Program-made: the position numbers and the translations under genes
Notes under the pieces: model-generated
What the model was told of the DNA's origin: nothing
The model's database searches: none
Seen by the model: the letters and a program-made list of their open reading frames with translations, nothing else
DNA from: CAWGMT01 sp963823675
Lineage (GTDB): Bacteria; Planctomycetota; Planctomycetia; Isosphaerales; Isosphaeraceae
Direction of reading: 5' to 3'
Length of the DNA stretch: 64,000 bases
NCBI GenBank assembly: GCA_963823675.1
Contig: CAWGMT010000004.1
Coordinates: forward strand, 620,001-684,000
Shown here: positions 1-8,667 of the stretch, piece by piece
Layout of the letters: each line of letters begins with the position of its first letter
Position numbering within the stretch: the first letter of the stretch is position 1

Positions 1-22
1 TGGGACGGCCCGGTCCGGCCGG

Positions 23-514
23 TCAGGTCGTGGAACCTGGATCGCGGCCCCGGCGTCGCAGGCGGACGACTCCGGAGCGAACCGGCGCCACCGGCTTGCT
101 GGCGGCCGTCGTGCCGGGGCCGCCGGTTTGCTGGTTCGCCGGCCCTGCCGCGGGCGGCTCGTCGATGGCACGATAAGCCGCGTCCCGATCCGCGACGAAT
201 TCAAAGAGCGACTCAAGCTGGCTTGCGCGGAAGACTTCGGCGACGGTGGCGTCCACGTTACAAAAGATGATCCGGCCGCCGTTCGGCCGGACAATGCGGT
301 GTAACGCCACGAAATTACCCAGGGCAGCCGAACCCGCAAAACCCACCCCGCTCAAGTTGACGACCAGATCGGGACGCCCGGCCTTGCGCACATGCGCTTC
401 GTAGTAACTGCGCAACTTGAGGACCGGGGCCGGATCAAGCCGGAAGCAATCCCAGAACTCCGCAACCAAGACCCCACCGATATCATGAGTTTGAACCGCG
501 GGCTTGAGCATCAA
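23..514 (-). CDS. STAS-domain protein (anti-sigma factor antagonist-like)
   Basis: A 163-aa protein whose first ~115 residues read as a STAS domain: a strand-helix pattern with the core 'VNLSGVGFAGSAAL' around residues 52-65. Ser62 falls where the phosphorylatable serine of SpoIIAA-type antagonists sits, so partner switching with an anti-sigma kinase is possible (family knowledge, not shown here). The last ~45 residues are Pro/Ala/Arg rich and look disordered. No kinase, phosphatase or sigma gene is adjacent, so the partner is unknown. The start is one of two consecutive ATGs. Confidence 0.75.
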   Translation of the reverse strand: MMLKPAVQTHDIGGVLVAEFWDCFRLDPAPVLKLRSYYEAHVRKAGRPDLVVNLSGVGFAGSAALGNFVALHRIVRPNGGRIIFCNVDATVAEVFRASQLESLFEFVADRDAAYRAIDEPPAAGPANQQTGGPGTTAASKPVAPVRSGVVRLRRRGRDPGSTT

Positions 515-960
515 TCACCTGCACGGTAGATGTGAGATCAGCGACCCATTCGAGACTATGACCGGATCGGTGTACAGCAAAGGGTGCCCGTGGTGGATCG
601 ATAGACTGAGGAGTGCACGCAATCCAGCACTGACGCGCCATCCCGAGGTAGAAGTCCGACTCGAGTCCTGACGATTCATCCGAAGCCGAACGCAAACGTT
701 CCATTCTGGGGAACCGGTGCGGGAATCTCGCCAAATTTGAGTATCCTAGCAGAAAGCTCCGAAGGCAAGCCAGTCTCCGATCAGTTTCGAACTCGACGTT
801 TCGCAGAACGCACGGCAAAATCCATTTGATCTGCCCGAAAACGAGCCGGAAATGGGATGGCGGATGACCGCATGGACCTTCGCGGCCGATTCTGAAATAA
901 ACGGTCCACTCCTCATGAACGTGCGGAGGCTGTCGCGCCTGACCAGAAGGAGTCGCCTCG
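515..960. other. Intergenic region, no gene seen
   Basis: This 446-bp gap lies between the divergent STAS and DUF1573 genes and should carry both promoters. I see no RNA gene or strong palindrome. A minus-strand ORF crossing it (to 1253) is rejected because it runs antisense into the DUF1573 gene. Confidence 0.5.
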
Positions 961-1968
961 ATGCGACGTTTGTTGTTGATCTGTACCCTGGGGCTGGCCA
1001 TCCTGGGCGACACCGCCCGAGGCGCCGATTCCGACTGGCTGACCGTCGTATTCCCCGAACGGGCGTACGACTTCGGCACCGTCGCGCGTGGGTCGCAGGT
1101 CCGGCACTCCTTCCCCATCGTCAACCGGACGAATTCGGAGATCCGGATCGCCACCTGGCGAACCAAGTGTGGCTGCACGAATGTGCGCGTGGGAGCCCGG
1201 GTCATCCCACCTGGAACGCAGACCACGGTCGAGGCCACCATCGATACGACCAAGTTTCAGGGCCCCAAAGCCTCGGGATTGACGCTCGTGATCGACCAGC
1301 CTTCGTTCGTGGAGCTCGATCTCAATCTCACATGCTTCATCCGCGCCGATATCACCCTGGCCCCCGGCCAGATCGATTTCGGGATTCTCAGGCGCGCGGC
1401 GAGCCCCCCCTCGGCGGCTCTTACGGTCACCTATGCGGGGGGGCGGCCGAACTGGGAGATCGTCGAAATGAAAACCGAAACCGCCAAGGTCAAGGCCGAG
1501 GCCAAGGAAATCAGCCGCACGGTTGACGGACAGATTCACTGGCGGGTCACGGCGACCCTACAGCCGGGCATAAAGGACGGGTATTTCAAGGACGAGATCA
1601 CGCTCTTGACCAACGACCCAACCGTCAGGTCCATCCCGATTTCGGTTGTGGCGAATCTCCGAGGCGCGGTCGCGGTGACGCCCTCGATCGTCAACTTCGG
1701 TCCGGTTCAACCTGGCCAGACCGTTTCCAAGATCGTTCATGTCCGTTCGTCGAGTCCCTTCGCCATCACCAAGCTCGCGGCCACGCGCACCGAGCTCGAG
1801 CCGCAGGATTCAAACGCCGGCTCCTTTACCGATCATGCCGTGAATCTCAAGTTGAAAGTGCCGGAGGCGGCTGGCCCCTATCACGCCGTCGTCACGATCG
1901 AGACCGACCTGAAAGACGAGCCACCCTCTCAGATCAAAATGTTCGCGACGGTGGCGAGCCGGCGCTAA
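961..1968 (+). CDS. Secreted DUF1573-family protein
   Basis: A 335-aa protein with an N-terminal signal peptide (hydrophobic residues 4-15, cleavage probably after the Ala near residue 22). It then has Ig-like beta-sandwich repeats. The first carries the DUF1573 hallmark: 'YDFGTVARGS' near residues 36-45 and a Cys-Gly-Cys-Thr motif at residues 70-73. A second 'NFGPVQPGQ' segment lies near residue 245. A Shine-Dalgarno-like AAGGAG sits about 9 bases before the ATG. The family is abundant and secreted in planctomycetes; its role is unknown, possibly a cell-surface structural one. It stands alone, with no same-strand neighbour for 1 kb. Confidence 0.85.
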   Translation: MRRLLLICTLGLAILGDTARGADSDWLTVVFPERAYDFGTVARGSQVRHSFPIVNRTNSEIRIATWRTKCGCTNVRVGARVIPPGTQTTVEATIDTTKFQGPKASGLTLVIDQPSFVELDLNLTCFIRADITLAPGQIDFGILRRAASPPSAALTVTYAGGRPNWEIVEMKTETAKVKAEAKEISRTVDGQIHWRVTATLQPGIKDGYFKDEITLLTNDPTVRSIPISVVANLRGAVAVTPSIVNFGPVQPGQTVSKIVHVRSSSPFAITKLAATRTELEPQDSNAGSFTDHAVNLKLKVPEAAGPYHAVVTIETDLKDEPPSQIKMFATVASRR

Positions 1969-3008
1969 ATGGGGTTTCGTGATCCCGGGAAGGCGAGGCT
2001 CCGCCCGAGCCATGCCAACAACCGGCTCACACGGAGGTTCGCCCTCCCCGAATCGTGCAAGGCCATTTAGGAGATCGGCGGATGGAAACATGCCCGTGGC
2101 CAAGCGATTGGAGGACGGATTGGCAATCCGTCCCGGTGAATTTCGATCTGCGGGTCGCCTGAGCGGCCCAGGGAGCGCGAAGCGCGCAGGGCGCAACACC
2201 GGCCGTGGGCAAGGGTTCGGTGAAAGGGCAAGCTGGGCTTGCTTACTCTGGCGATCTTCTCCGGGAATGGCAGTCAGTGAGAGCCAGTGAGAGGAATCCG
2301 CTGGTTTTTCTCCGTTTTGGCCCCCACGGTTCTGAGCCCCAGGCCACCGGCTGACCGGCCCGCCTTCGATGGGCAAGGCAGTGGGGGATTGCATCTAAAC
2401 CACGAATAGCACGAATCTTACGAATGGGAGAGCCGTCTTCTGGGTATCGCCCCACGACCGCGTCGGTTACAGGTCCTGACAGGTAGGGAGCCACCGTTCG
2501 TTTCCGGCTGCCGTCGGAACGAAATGCAGCCGTTCCTTCCCAGCGTCGCTGTTTCCTCCCCCATACTCGGCATACTGGGCATAGTGGGCACGCTTTCGCG
2601 GGTGCCAAGACTTGCCGAGTATGTGCCGGGTATGCGGTCGGACGACGGACGTGGATCGATCGGCCAGGAGCGGCGACGCGTGATAACCTGGCACTCCGCG
2701 AACACGAGTGTCGCCTTTCGCTTCGCGAACACGAGTGCCGCCTTTCGCTCTGCGAAAGGGTGTTCTTTGGCGGAGCGAACGATGATTCTCGCGGGAGGTT
2801 ATTTACGTCGCGATCCCTGACGCCAGAACCGAGTCGGAATCCGATAGCCCCTTTTGGTTCCATGTGCTGGCCGTTGACGAGCCGCGTGAACCACGGTATA
2901 GAATCGGTGCATAACCTGTCCGATGATGTTTGCAGATACGATACCGCTGGATGGTGCATGTCGTCATTTGAAAAAAACCGGGGCCATCGACGTTGAGGCA
3001 CACCGAAA
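1969..3008. other. Repeat-rich intergenic region
   Basis: There is no convincing gene in this ~1.04-kb gap. It holds several short repeat types: a near-palindrome at 2113-2133 (arms ggacggat/atccgtcc), a 'ccacgaatagcacgaat' motif near 2399-2415, and a 27-bp tandem duplication at 2697-2750 followed by a small hairpin (tttcgctctgcgaaa). Minus-strand ORFs here are mostly translated repeat, for example repeated SERRHSCSR. It looks like a landing site for REP-type sequences. Confidence 0.6.
2697..2750. repeat. 27-bp tandem repeat, two copies
   Basis: Copies at 2697-2723 and 2724-2750 begin cgcgaacacgagtg and continue with cgcctttcgct. They differ by two bases. The second copy runs straight into a short inverted repeat (cctttcgctctgcgaaagg) ending near 2760. 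Confidence 0.8.
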
Positions 3009-4239
3009 ATGAAGAGCGCGACGATGCCGGACATCCGCCAGCGACCCGATGCCCGGCCCATCGAGCAGGAGGGGTTGTCGCTGGCGGTGGCCGACGTGGG
3101 GTGGTTCAACACCGAGAACCTGTTCCGCGAGATGGATCGGGAGGCCGTGGCCGTTCTGTTGCTCAAGTGCCTGGATTACGTCAATGGATGGCGGCGCGGG
3201 CTCTATCCGTGGTCGCCGGACTGCCGGCTCAAGCGTCGGGGCCCGACGTCCTGGGAGCGTCAGCTCGTGCTGCCCAGCGGCTGGATGAAGAGCTACCCGC
3301 GCCTGGGCATGATGCCGGTCGCTCAATCGATCCGCTCCTGGTGGCGGATGCTCCCGCCAGGATGGCAGCGGGGGCTGGTGATGCATTACCCGCACTATCT
3401 TTACTTGCGGAACAAGCTTCGCCCTGATGTCTCGCTTTACTATAACATCGACGATTATTCGCTCTACTGGCCCTCCCGGGCCGAGCGGATCCGCGAGCTC
3501 GAAGTCGAGACGGTTCGGGCAGCCGACGTGACGGTCTGCGTGTCGCGGCTGCGCGCCGATCTCTTGCGCGATCTGGTCCCGCAGGCGGCCGCACGCATTC
3601 ACCACGTTCCCCACGGCGCGCCGACGAGGTTTCTGGCCGGCGGCCCCCTGAGCTTGCCGGCGGAGCCGCCGGCCGACCTGGCGACGCTACCCCGCCCTTA
3701 CCTGGGCTACATCGGCTCGCTCGAGGACCGCGTCGACTGGGAGCTCTTGGACCGGCTGAGCCAGGAGTTTCGCGACGCGTCGATCGTGGTGGTCGGAAAG
3801 GTCCGGGAGCCGGTGGCCGAGCCCTGGTGGGAGCCCTGCGCCCGGTTCCTGTCCCGGCCCAACGTCCACGCACTGGGCTGGCGGCCTCAGGATTCGCTTC
3901 CTGTCTACTATCAAGCGTTCGACGCGGTGCTGATTCCATACCGGCTGGACCATCCCTTCAATCGCGCCTGCAACCCGACCAAGATCATGGACGCGATGGG
4001 CTCGGGCCGGCCGATTGTCGCGACCGCCATCCCCGAGTGCCGCCTGCACGCGCAGCGGTTCGAACGTGGTCGAGGACTGTGACGAGTTCATCCAGGCCGT
4101 CCGCGGGATTCTCGACCGGGGCTCCGACGACGGCCGCGCCGCGGTGCGGCACGCGTTCGCCGTGGCCAATTCGTGTCGCGACGTCGGCGACCGGATTCTG
4201 GGACTGCTCGCCGCGGCCGGCAATGGTGCCGCGCCGTAA
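3009..4239 (+). CDS. Glycosyltransferase (GT4-like), frameshifted
   Basis: A glycosyltransferase of about 409 aa without membrane segments. The N-terminal half has 'SLYYNIDDYSLYW' near residue 145. The C-terminal Rossmann half has 'YLGYIGSLEDRVDW' and the nucleotide-sugar region 'NPTKIMDAMGSGRPIVA', typical of GT-B enzymes. The first frame stops at 4082, but the frame opened by base 4063 (NVVEDCDEF...) continues the expected C-terminal helix to 4239. One surplus base at about 4062 restores the full protein. The indel is seen in sequence; whether it is an error or a mutation is inferred. No polysaccharide cluster surrounds it, so the acceptor is unknown. Confidence 0.75.
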
Positions 4240-4359
4240 AGGGCTCTCGTGGGCGCCGAGATGTGGAACGCGCCCCTGGACAACAGAGGCAGTGTTCCAG
4301 CCCGGTTCTACCAAGGCTCAGATTCGTGGCGCACTACGCGGATATGGGGAGGCGAACGT

Positions 4360-4438
4360 CGTTAACCCGGAGCCAACGGCGACGGCGACCGGTTTGACTC
4401 GAGCAGCCAACACCGTCGCCGTTGGCTCCGGGTTAACG
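4360..4438. repeat. Perfect 26-bp inverted repeat, 27-nt loop
   Basis: The left arm 4360-4385 (cgttaacccggagccaacgg...) and right arm 4413-4438 are exact reverse complements, separated by a 27-base loop. It sits in the gap between the glycosyltransferase and the MFS transporter, pointing to a REP/MITE-like element. There is no T-run, so it is not a classic intrinsic terminator. Confidence 0.9.
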
Positions 4439-4627
4439 AGCGCCGCGGCTGCGGCTCGGCCGCGCGCGATGCCGCAGAAGACGGTTCTGCAACGGATTCG
4501 ACGTCCCTTCCGCCACAGACCGATGGCAACCCGCGGTCGAACTGGGTAAATTCATTCGGGTTCCGGCCGCGATGCCCGCGGCCGGTCGATGGGCCATTAC
4601 CAAAAACCACGACCCACGAGCTGTGCG

Positions 4628-5938
4628 ATGAATTCGGCGATCCGTGCCAAGCTCTGCGTGATGATGTTCCTGGAACTGGTGATCTACGGTGCTTGGCTGC
4701 CGCTCTTGAACGTGTATATCGGCAAGGACTATCTCAACTTCACAGAGTGGCAACGGTCGGCGGTTTTCAACGCGTTCGCCATCGGCGCGATCACCGGAAT
4801 GTTCTTCGGCGGCCAGCTCGCTGACCGTTATTTTGCACAGGAGAAGTTTCTGGCCTTCAGCCACTTGATCGGCGGCCTTGCCATGTTAGGCCTGGCCTAT
4901 CAGAAGACGTTCTGGCCCTTCTTCGCGCTGATGCTCCTGCATTGTTTCTTTTATGTACCCACGATGTCGGTGACCAACGCGATTGCGTTTGCCAACATCA
5001 AGGACGCCCAGAGGGACTTCGGATTCGTCCGGGTCTGGGGCACGATCGGCTGGATTGCGGCAGCCTGGCCGCTGATTTTCATCCCGATTGATTGGGCCAA
5101 GGTTCCGTCGCGGGAACAGGCGGGGGGTTTCATCGCATGGATCGGCACGGCGCTCGGGACCGTCAAGACGGGGCCGGCGATGGAATCGGCGCTCGCCACG
5201 ACCTTCACCGTCGCGGGAGTCGTCTCGCTCTTGCTCGCTGCATTTTCCCTGGTACTGCCGCACACTCCGCCGATGAAGGGGCAAGGATCGTGGTTCGCTC
5301 CCCTCGAGGCATTCAAGATCCTGGCGGTACCGAGTATTCTGGTTCTGTTCGTCGTCACGCTCCTGGACTCACTTGTTCATTACTTCCACTTCTTTTGGAC
5401 CGGTCTTTTTTTGCAACACCTCGGGCTGCCGGAGAACTGGATCTCGCCGGCGATGAGCATCGGTCAGATTGCCGAGATTGCCACGATGGCGGCGCTCGGA
5501 CTGGTGCTCAAGCGGCTCGGTTGGCGAACCACCATGATTCTGGGTATCCTGGGACATGTGATCCGGTTCGGCATTTATGCGATCGGCACTCCGCGACTGC
5601 TGTGGCTGGTCATCCTGTGCAATATCGTCCATGGCTTTGCGTACGCTTTCTTTTTTGCGAGCGTTTATATTTACGTCGATGAAAACTTCCCCAAGGACGT
5701 GCGCACGAGCGCTCAGAGCCTGTTCAACCTGCTGATACTCGGCTTGGGCCCGCTGATCAGCAACACTCTTTCCGGCTGGCTGCTGATCCTGTTCACCGAT
5801 GGGAAAGAGATCCACTATCACCAAGTCTTCCTCGTTCCTCTGGGTTTGGGCCTCCTGGCCGCGGCTATTTTGGCGGTGTTCTTCCATCCCGCAGCCAAGG
5901 AGCCGGTCCCCGAAGAGGTGCCCGTCCTTGTCACTTGA
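4628..5938 (+). CDS. MFS transporter, nucleoside:H+ symporter-like
   Basis: A 436-aa inner-membrane protein with about 12 hydrophobic segments. The N-terminal 'MMFLELVIYGAWLPLLNVYI' and 'FFGGQLADRYFAQEKFLAFSHLIGG' pattern matches the nucleoside:H+ symporter branch of MFS (NupG/XapB-type). The central cytoplasmic loop contains 'LPHTPPMKG'. The ATG at 4628 is preferred over the in-frame 4589, because the extra 13 residues are not hydrophobic or family-like. Substrate (nucleoside or a sugar-like solute) is inferred from family only. The gene is complete and not interrupted. Confidence 0.85.
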   Translation: MNSAIRAKLCVMMFLELVIYGAWLPLLNVYIGKDYLNFTEWQRSAVFNAFAIGAITGMFFGGQLADRYFAQEKFLAFSHLIGGLAMLGLAYQKTFWPFFALMLLHCFFYVPTMSVTNAIAFANIKDAQRDFGFVRVWGTIGWIAAAWPLIFIPIDWAKVPSREQAGGFIAWIGTALGTVKTGPAMESALATTFTVAGVVSLLLAAFSLVLPHTPPMKGQGSWFAPLEAFKILAVPSILVLFVVTLLDSLVHYFHFFWTGLFLQHLGLPENWISPAMSIGQIAEIATMAALGLVLKRLGWRTTMILGILGHVIRFGIYAIGTPRLLWLVILCNIVHGFAYAFFFASVYIYVDENFPKDVRTSAQSLFNLLILGLGPLISNTLSGWLLILFTDGKEIHYHQVFLVPLGLGLLAAAILAVFFHPAAKEPVPEEVPVLVT

Positions 5939-5965
5939 GTCAGCCGGCGGAAGTGATTGCGTACT

Positions 5966-6015
5966 CGTAGGTCAGGCTTTCCAGCCCGACGTCAGGCTGG
6001 AAAGCCTGACCTACG
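5966..6015. repeat. 21-bp inverted repeat (gtaggtcaggctttccagcc family)
   Basis: Arms 5966-5986 and 5995-6015 are perfect complements around an 8-base loop. The element begins 27 bases after the MFS stop codon and immediately precedes the TPR-like gene. It is palindromic and lacks a U-tract, so it looks like a REP-type repeat that could also act on transcript ends. Confidence 0.9.
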
Positions 6016-6038
6016 ATATCTGCTTATCTACAGGCCAC

Positions 6039-8436
6039 TTTTGGCGAATCGCGGGTCTTTTCGCCTTCTGGATTTGGGAGTTTTGGCTGGCGCTCTGCGT
6101 CGCGATCGCCGGCGTGCCCGCGGACGACGACGAGCTGGCGCAGCATCTGGCGGCGATTCGCAGCCAGATTGAAAACCTCGAAGCACCGAGCGTCCGTCGC
6201 GACGACCTGGGGCTGGAAGCGGCCGACACGCTGGATCGTGCCGCCCAGGCCTCGACGAATGCCGAGATCCGGCGAAAGCGCTGGACCGAGGCCATCGAGT
6301 TCTGCGATTGGTTCTTGAAACAATGTCCCGATTGCCCGCGCGACACCTGGTGCGGTTTCGAGCTGGAGTGTACTCCTGGGCGACTGCCCGGAGCTGGAGT
6401 GAGAGCTGGCAGCTGGCCCCCCGCGATCGCAAGCTGCGCGACGCGGCCGTGGCGGCCCTCGATCAGGCCATCGTCCGCTTCCGGTCGATCGTGCCTCCGC
6501 CTGAGGGCGCTGATCCTGCCTTCGCCGAAAACCTCAGCTTCCGCCTCGCCGAAGCCCAGGCCGACCGTGCCGATTTCGAGCCATTAGGCTCGCCGCAGCG
6601 GAGCTCGCGCGAAGCCCTTGCGCTCGGGCTCCTGGGAAAACCGCCGTCCGAGCCCGGTCTGGCAGGATACTGGCATCTGCTCAAGGCCGATCTCCTGCGG
6701 CGCTCGGGCAAGCCGGCCCTGGCCGAGCCGGAGCTCGTAAGGGCGGCGGCGGCCAAGCCTCGCGTACCCGATCGCGAGGTCCTCGAAGTCCGCGTGCCGC
6801 TGCGGATCGAAACGAAGCAGTTCGCCGAGGCGGTCAAGGCCGTCGATGCCTCGCACCTCGAAGCCGCGGAGAAGGCGCTCTGGAAGGTGAAGATCCGCCT
6901 GGCCGAGCGAGCCGCGCTGGCCGAGGGCCAGGAGCGCTACAGCGTCGAGTCGGACTTGTTTCGATTAATCAAGGAGCTGCGCGACCAGAACGCCGCCCTT
7001 TCGAGGCCGGCGCTTCTGGAGCTGGCCCGCGCCGACATCACGCCCGATCCCAAGCAGCCCCCCGAGGTCTGGGAATCGCTGGCGACGGCTCATGCGACAG
7101 CCGGCGAGCCGGCCAGGGCCGGCGGCCTCATGGTGCGCGCCGCCCTTCGCGCCGCGCGACCGGCCAGGCTGCCCTGGCGTGTTCCCTGCGGCTGCGCGGC
7201 GGAGCGTTTTATTTCCAGGCGGGCCAGTTCCGCGAAGCCGACGCCGTGCTCGCCCCTCTCTTGCAGGATCCGGCCGCCGGCGAGCTGCGCGGCCGCGCCG
7301 GGATGCTGCGCTGCCTGGCCATCGGCCGCGCACTGGCCCTCGGCTTGCCGGGCGCATCGACTGAATCCTATACGCTCGCCCTGGATCGTCAGATCCGCGA
7401 CTTCCCCCGCGATCCGTCCACTCACGAGGCACGCTGGCTCCGCGGCGGGCTCGCGCTGGCGGCCTCGAATCGGGAGCAAGCCAGAGCGCTCTGGTCGGCC
7501 ATCCCTTCCGGCTCGCCTCGCTGGCTCGACGCGATTCTGGCCATCGCCGCGCTCGACCGCGACGAGATCGACCAGGCCCAGATCAACCCCGCACGGGACC
7601 AGATCCAAACTCTCTTCGAGCGGGACGATCGGTTCCTCCAGGAAAGTCTGAGCCAGGCAAGAAGCGATCCCGAGACGGCAGCGCTTCTTCTGGCACGGGC
7701 ACGCCTCGAGCTCACGCCGACCATTGGCAAGGCGGAATCGGCGCGGCAGCGCTGCGAGCACGTGCTCCAGCTTGCCCTGGCACCGGCCTTGCACTACGAA
7801 GCGCGGCTGGTGCGCATCGTGGCTCTGGTCGAGCTCTCGCGGTACGTCGCGGCCGAACGCGAGGCCCAGAGCCATTACGCCTCCTGGCGCGTTCCCTCGC
7901 AGTGGGAGACGCTGATCGATGCCATCCGGCTACTCGACCACCAGGCCGCGAGCGCCGACACCGACCTCAAGCAAAGGCGCTACGGACTTGTCTTGCGGCT
8001 GTTAATCCTGCCCCTGTTGGGCGACGACGACAAGCTGTCCCAGGACGAGCGCTGCGAGCTGGGAATGCGCTGGACCCGCGCCCTGCTCTTCGCCGGCGAC
8101 GATCGCGACGCCCGCCGGTCGCTTTCCGCCTGGCGCGGTATTCCGCCAACGTCCAGCGACCGCATGCTACGCGACCTGGGAGATACCTACGGCCGGCTCG
8201 AGCTCTACACCTTGGACATCGACGTGGAGCGGCTGCGGATGAAGAACAACCCCCCCGGCACCTTGCTCTGGTTCGACGCCCGCTACGCGCTGGCCGTCGC
8301 CTACTTCCGCACCGGCAAGCTGCGGGAAGCCGCGCAGCTCATCGACTCGACCGAGATTCTCCACCCTGACTTAGGCGGCGGCATCTTGCGCCAGAAATTC
8401 ATTCATCTTCGTCAGCGTCTGGGGAATAAACCGTAG
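6039..8436 (+). CDS. Exported TPR-like repeat protein, two frameshifts
   Basis: About 800 codons read across three frames. Frame one (about 6039-6350) has a hydrophobic leader followed by 'ADDDELAQHLAAI'. Frame two (about 6350-7140) carries Ala/Leu/Arg-rich helical repeats. Frame three (about 7150-8436) carries 'FYFQAGQFREADAVLAPLLQ' and ends 'HLRQRLGNKP'. The alternating helix pairs with Ala/Leu spacing resemble TPR/Sel1-type solenoids. No ATG opens the first frame; the left boundary is approximate. Two shifts, near 6350-6400 and near 7145, must be bridged. Function is unknown; a periplasmic scaffold is a guess. Confidence 0.6.
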
Positions 8437-8667
8437 GCCGACGGCGATGGGGCGGCCTTTTCCTTCCCCCCTTGTGCAGGAGGGGAGCCGGGAAGATGCG
8501 CATGCCCGCCTCGGACTCCCCGAATAGCTTTCGCCCTTCCTTACGACCGACGCTGGCCTGATCTTGGAGTGAATCACACCTGGCCAAGCCGGGGCCACGC
8601 CCGCCCACAACGAGGGCAACGGGGCCTGACCAGCCGCGGCCGGCCAGGGAAGCGGCAGGCGCTCACT
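8437..8667. other. Convergent intergenic spacer
   Basis: This 231-bp spacer separates two genes that end toward each other. I see no gene and no strong hairpin with a T-tract. Confidence 0.4.

Noticed and set aside
483..1253. 256-codon minus ORF over the 5' gap and DUF1573 gene
   Set aside because: It covers a gap and the antisense strand of a well-supported gene; the protein has no recognisable features.
2243..3166. 307-codon minus ORF in the 2-3 kb gap
   Set aside because: It consists largely of translated repeats such as SERRHSCSR and overlaps the glycosyltransferase start; no domain is seen.
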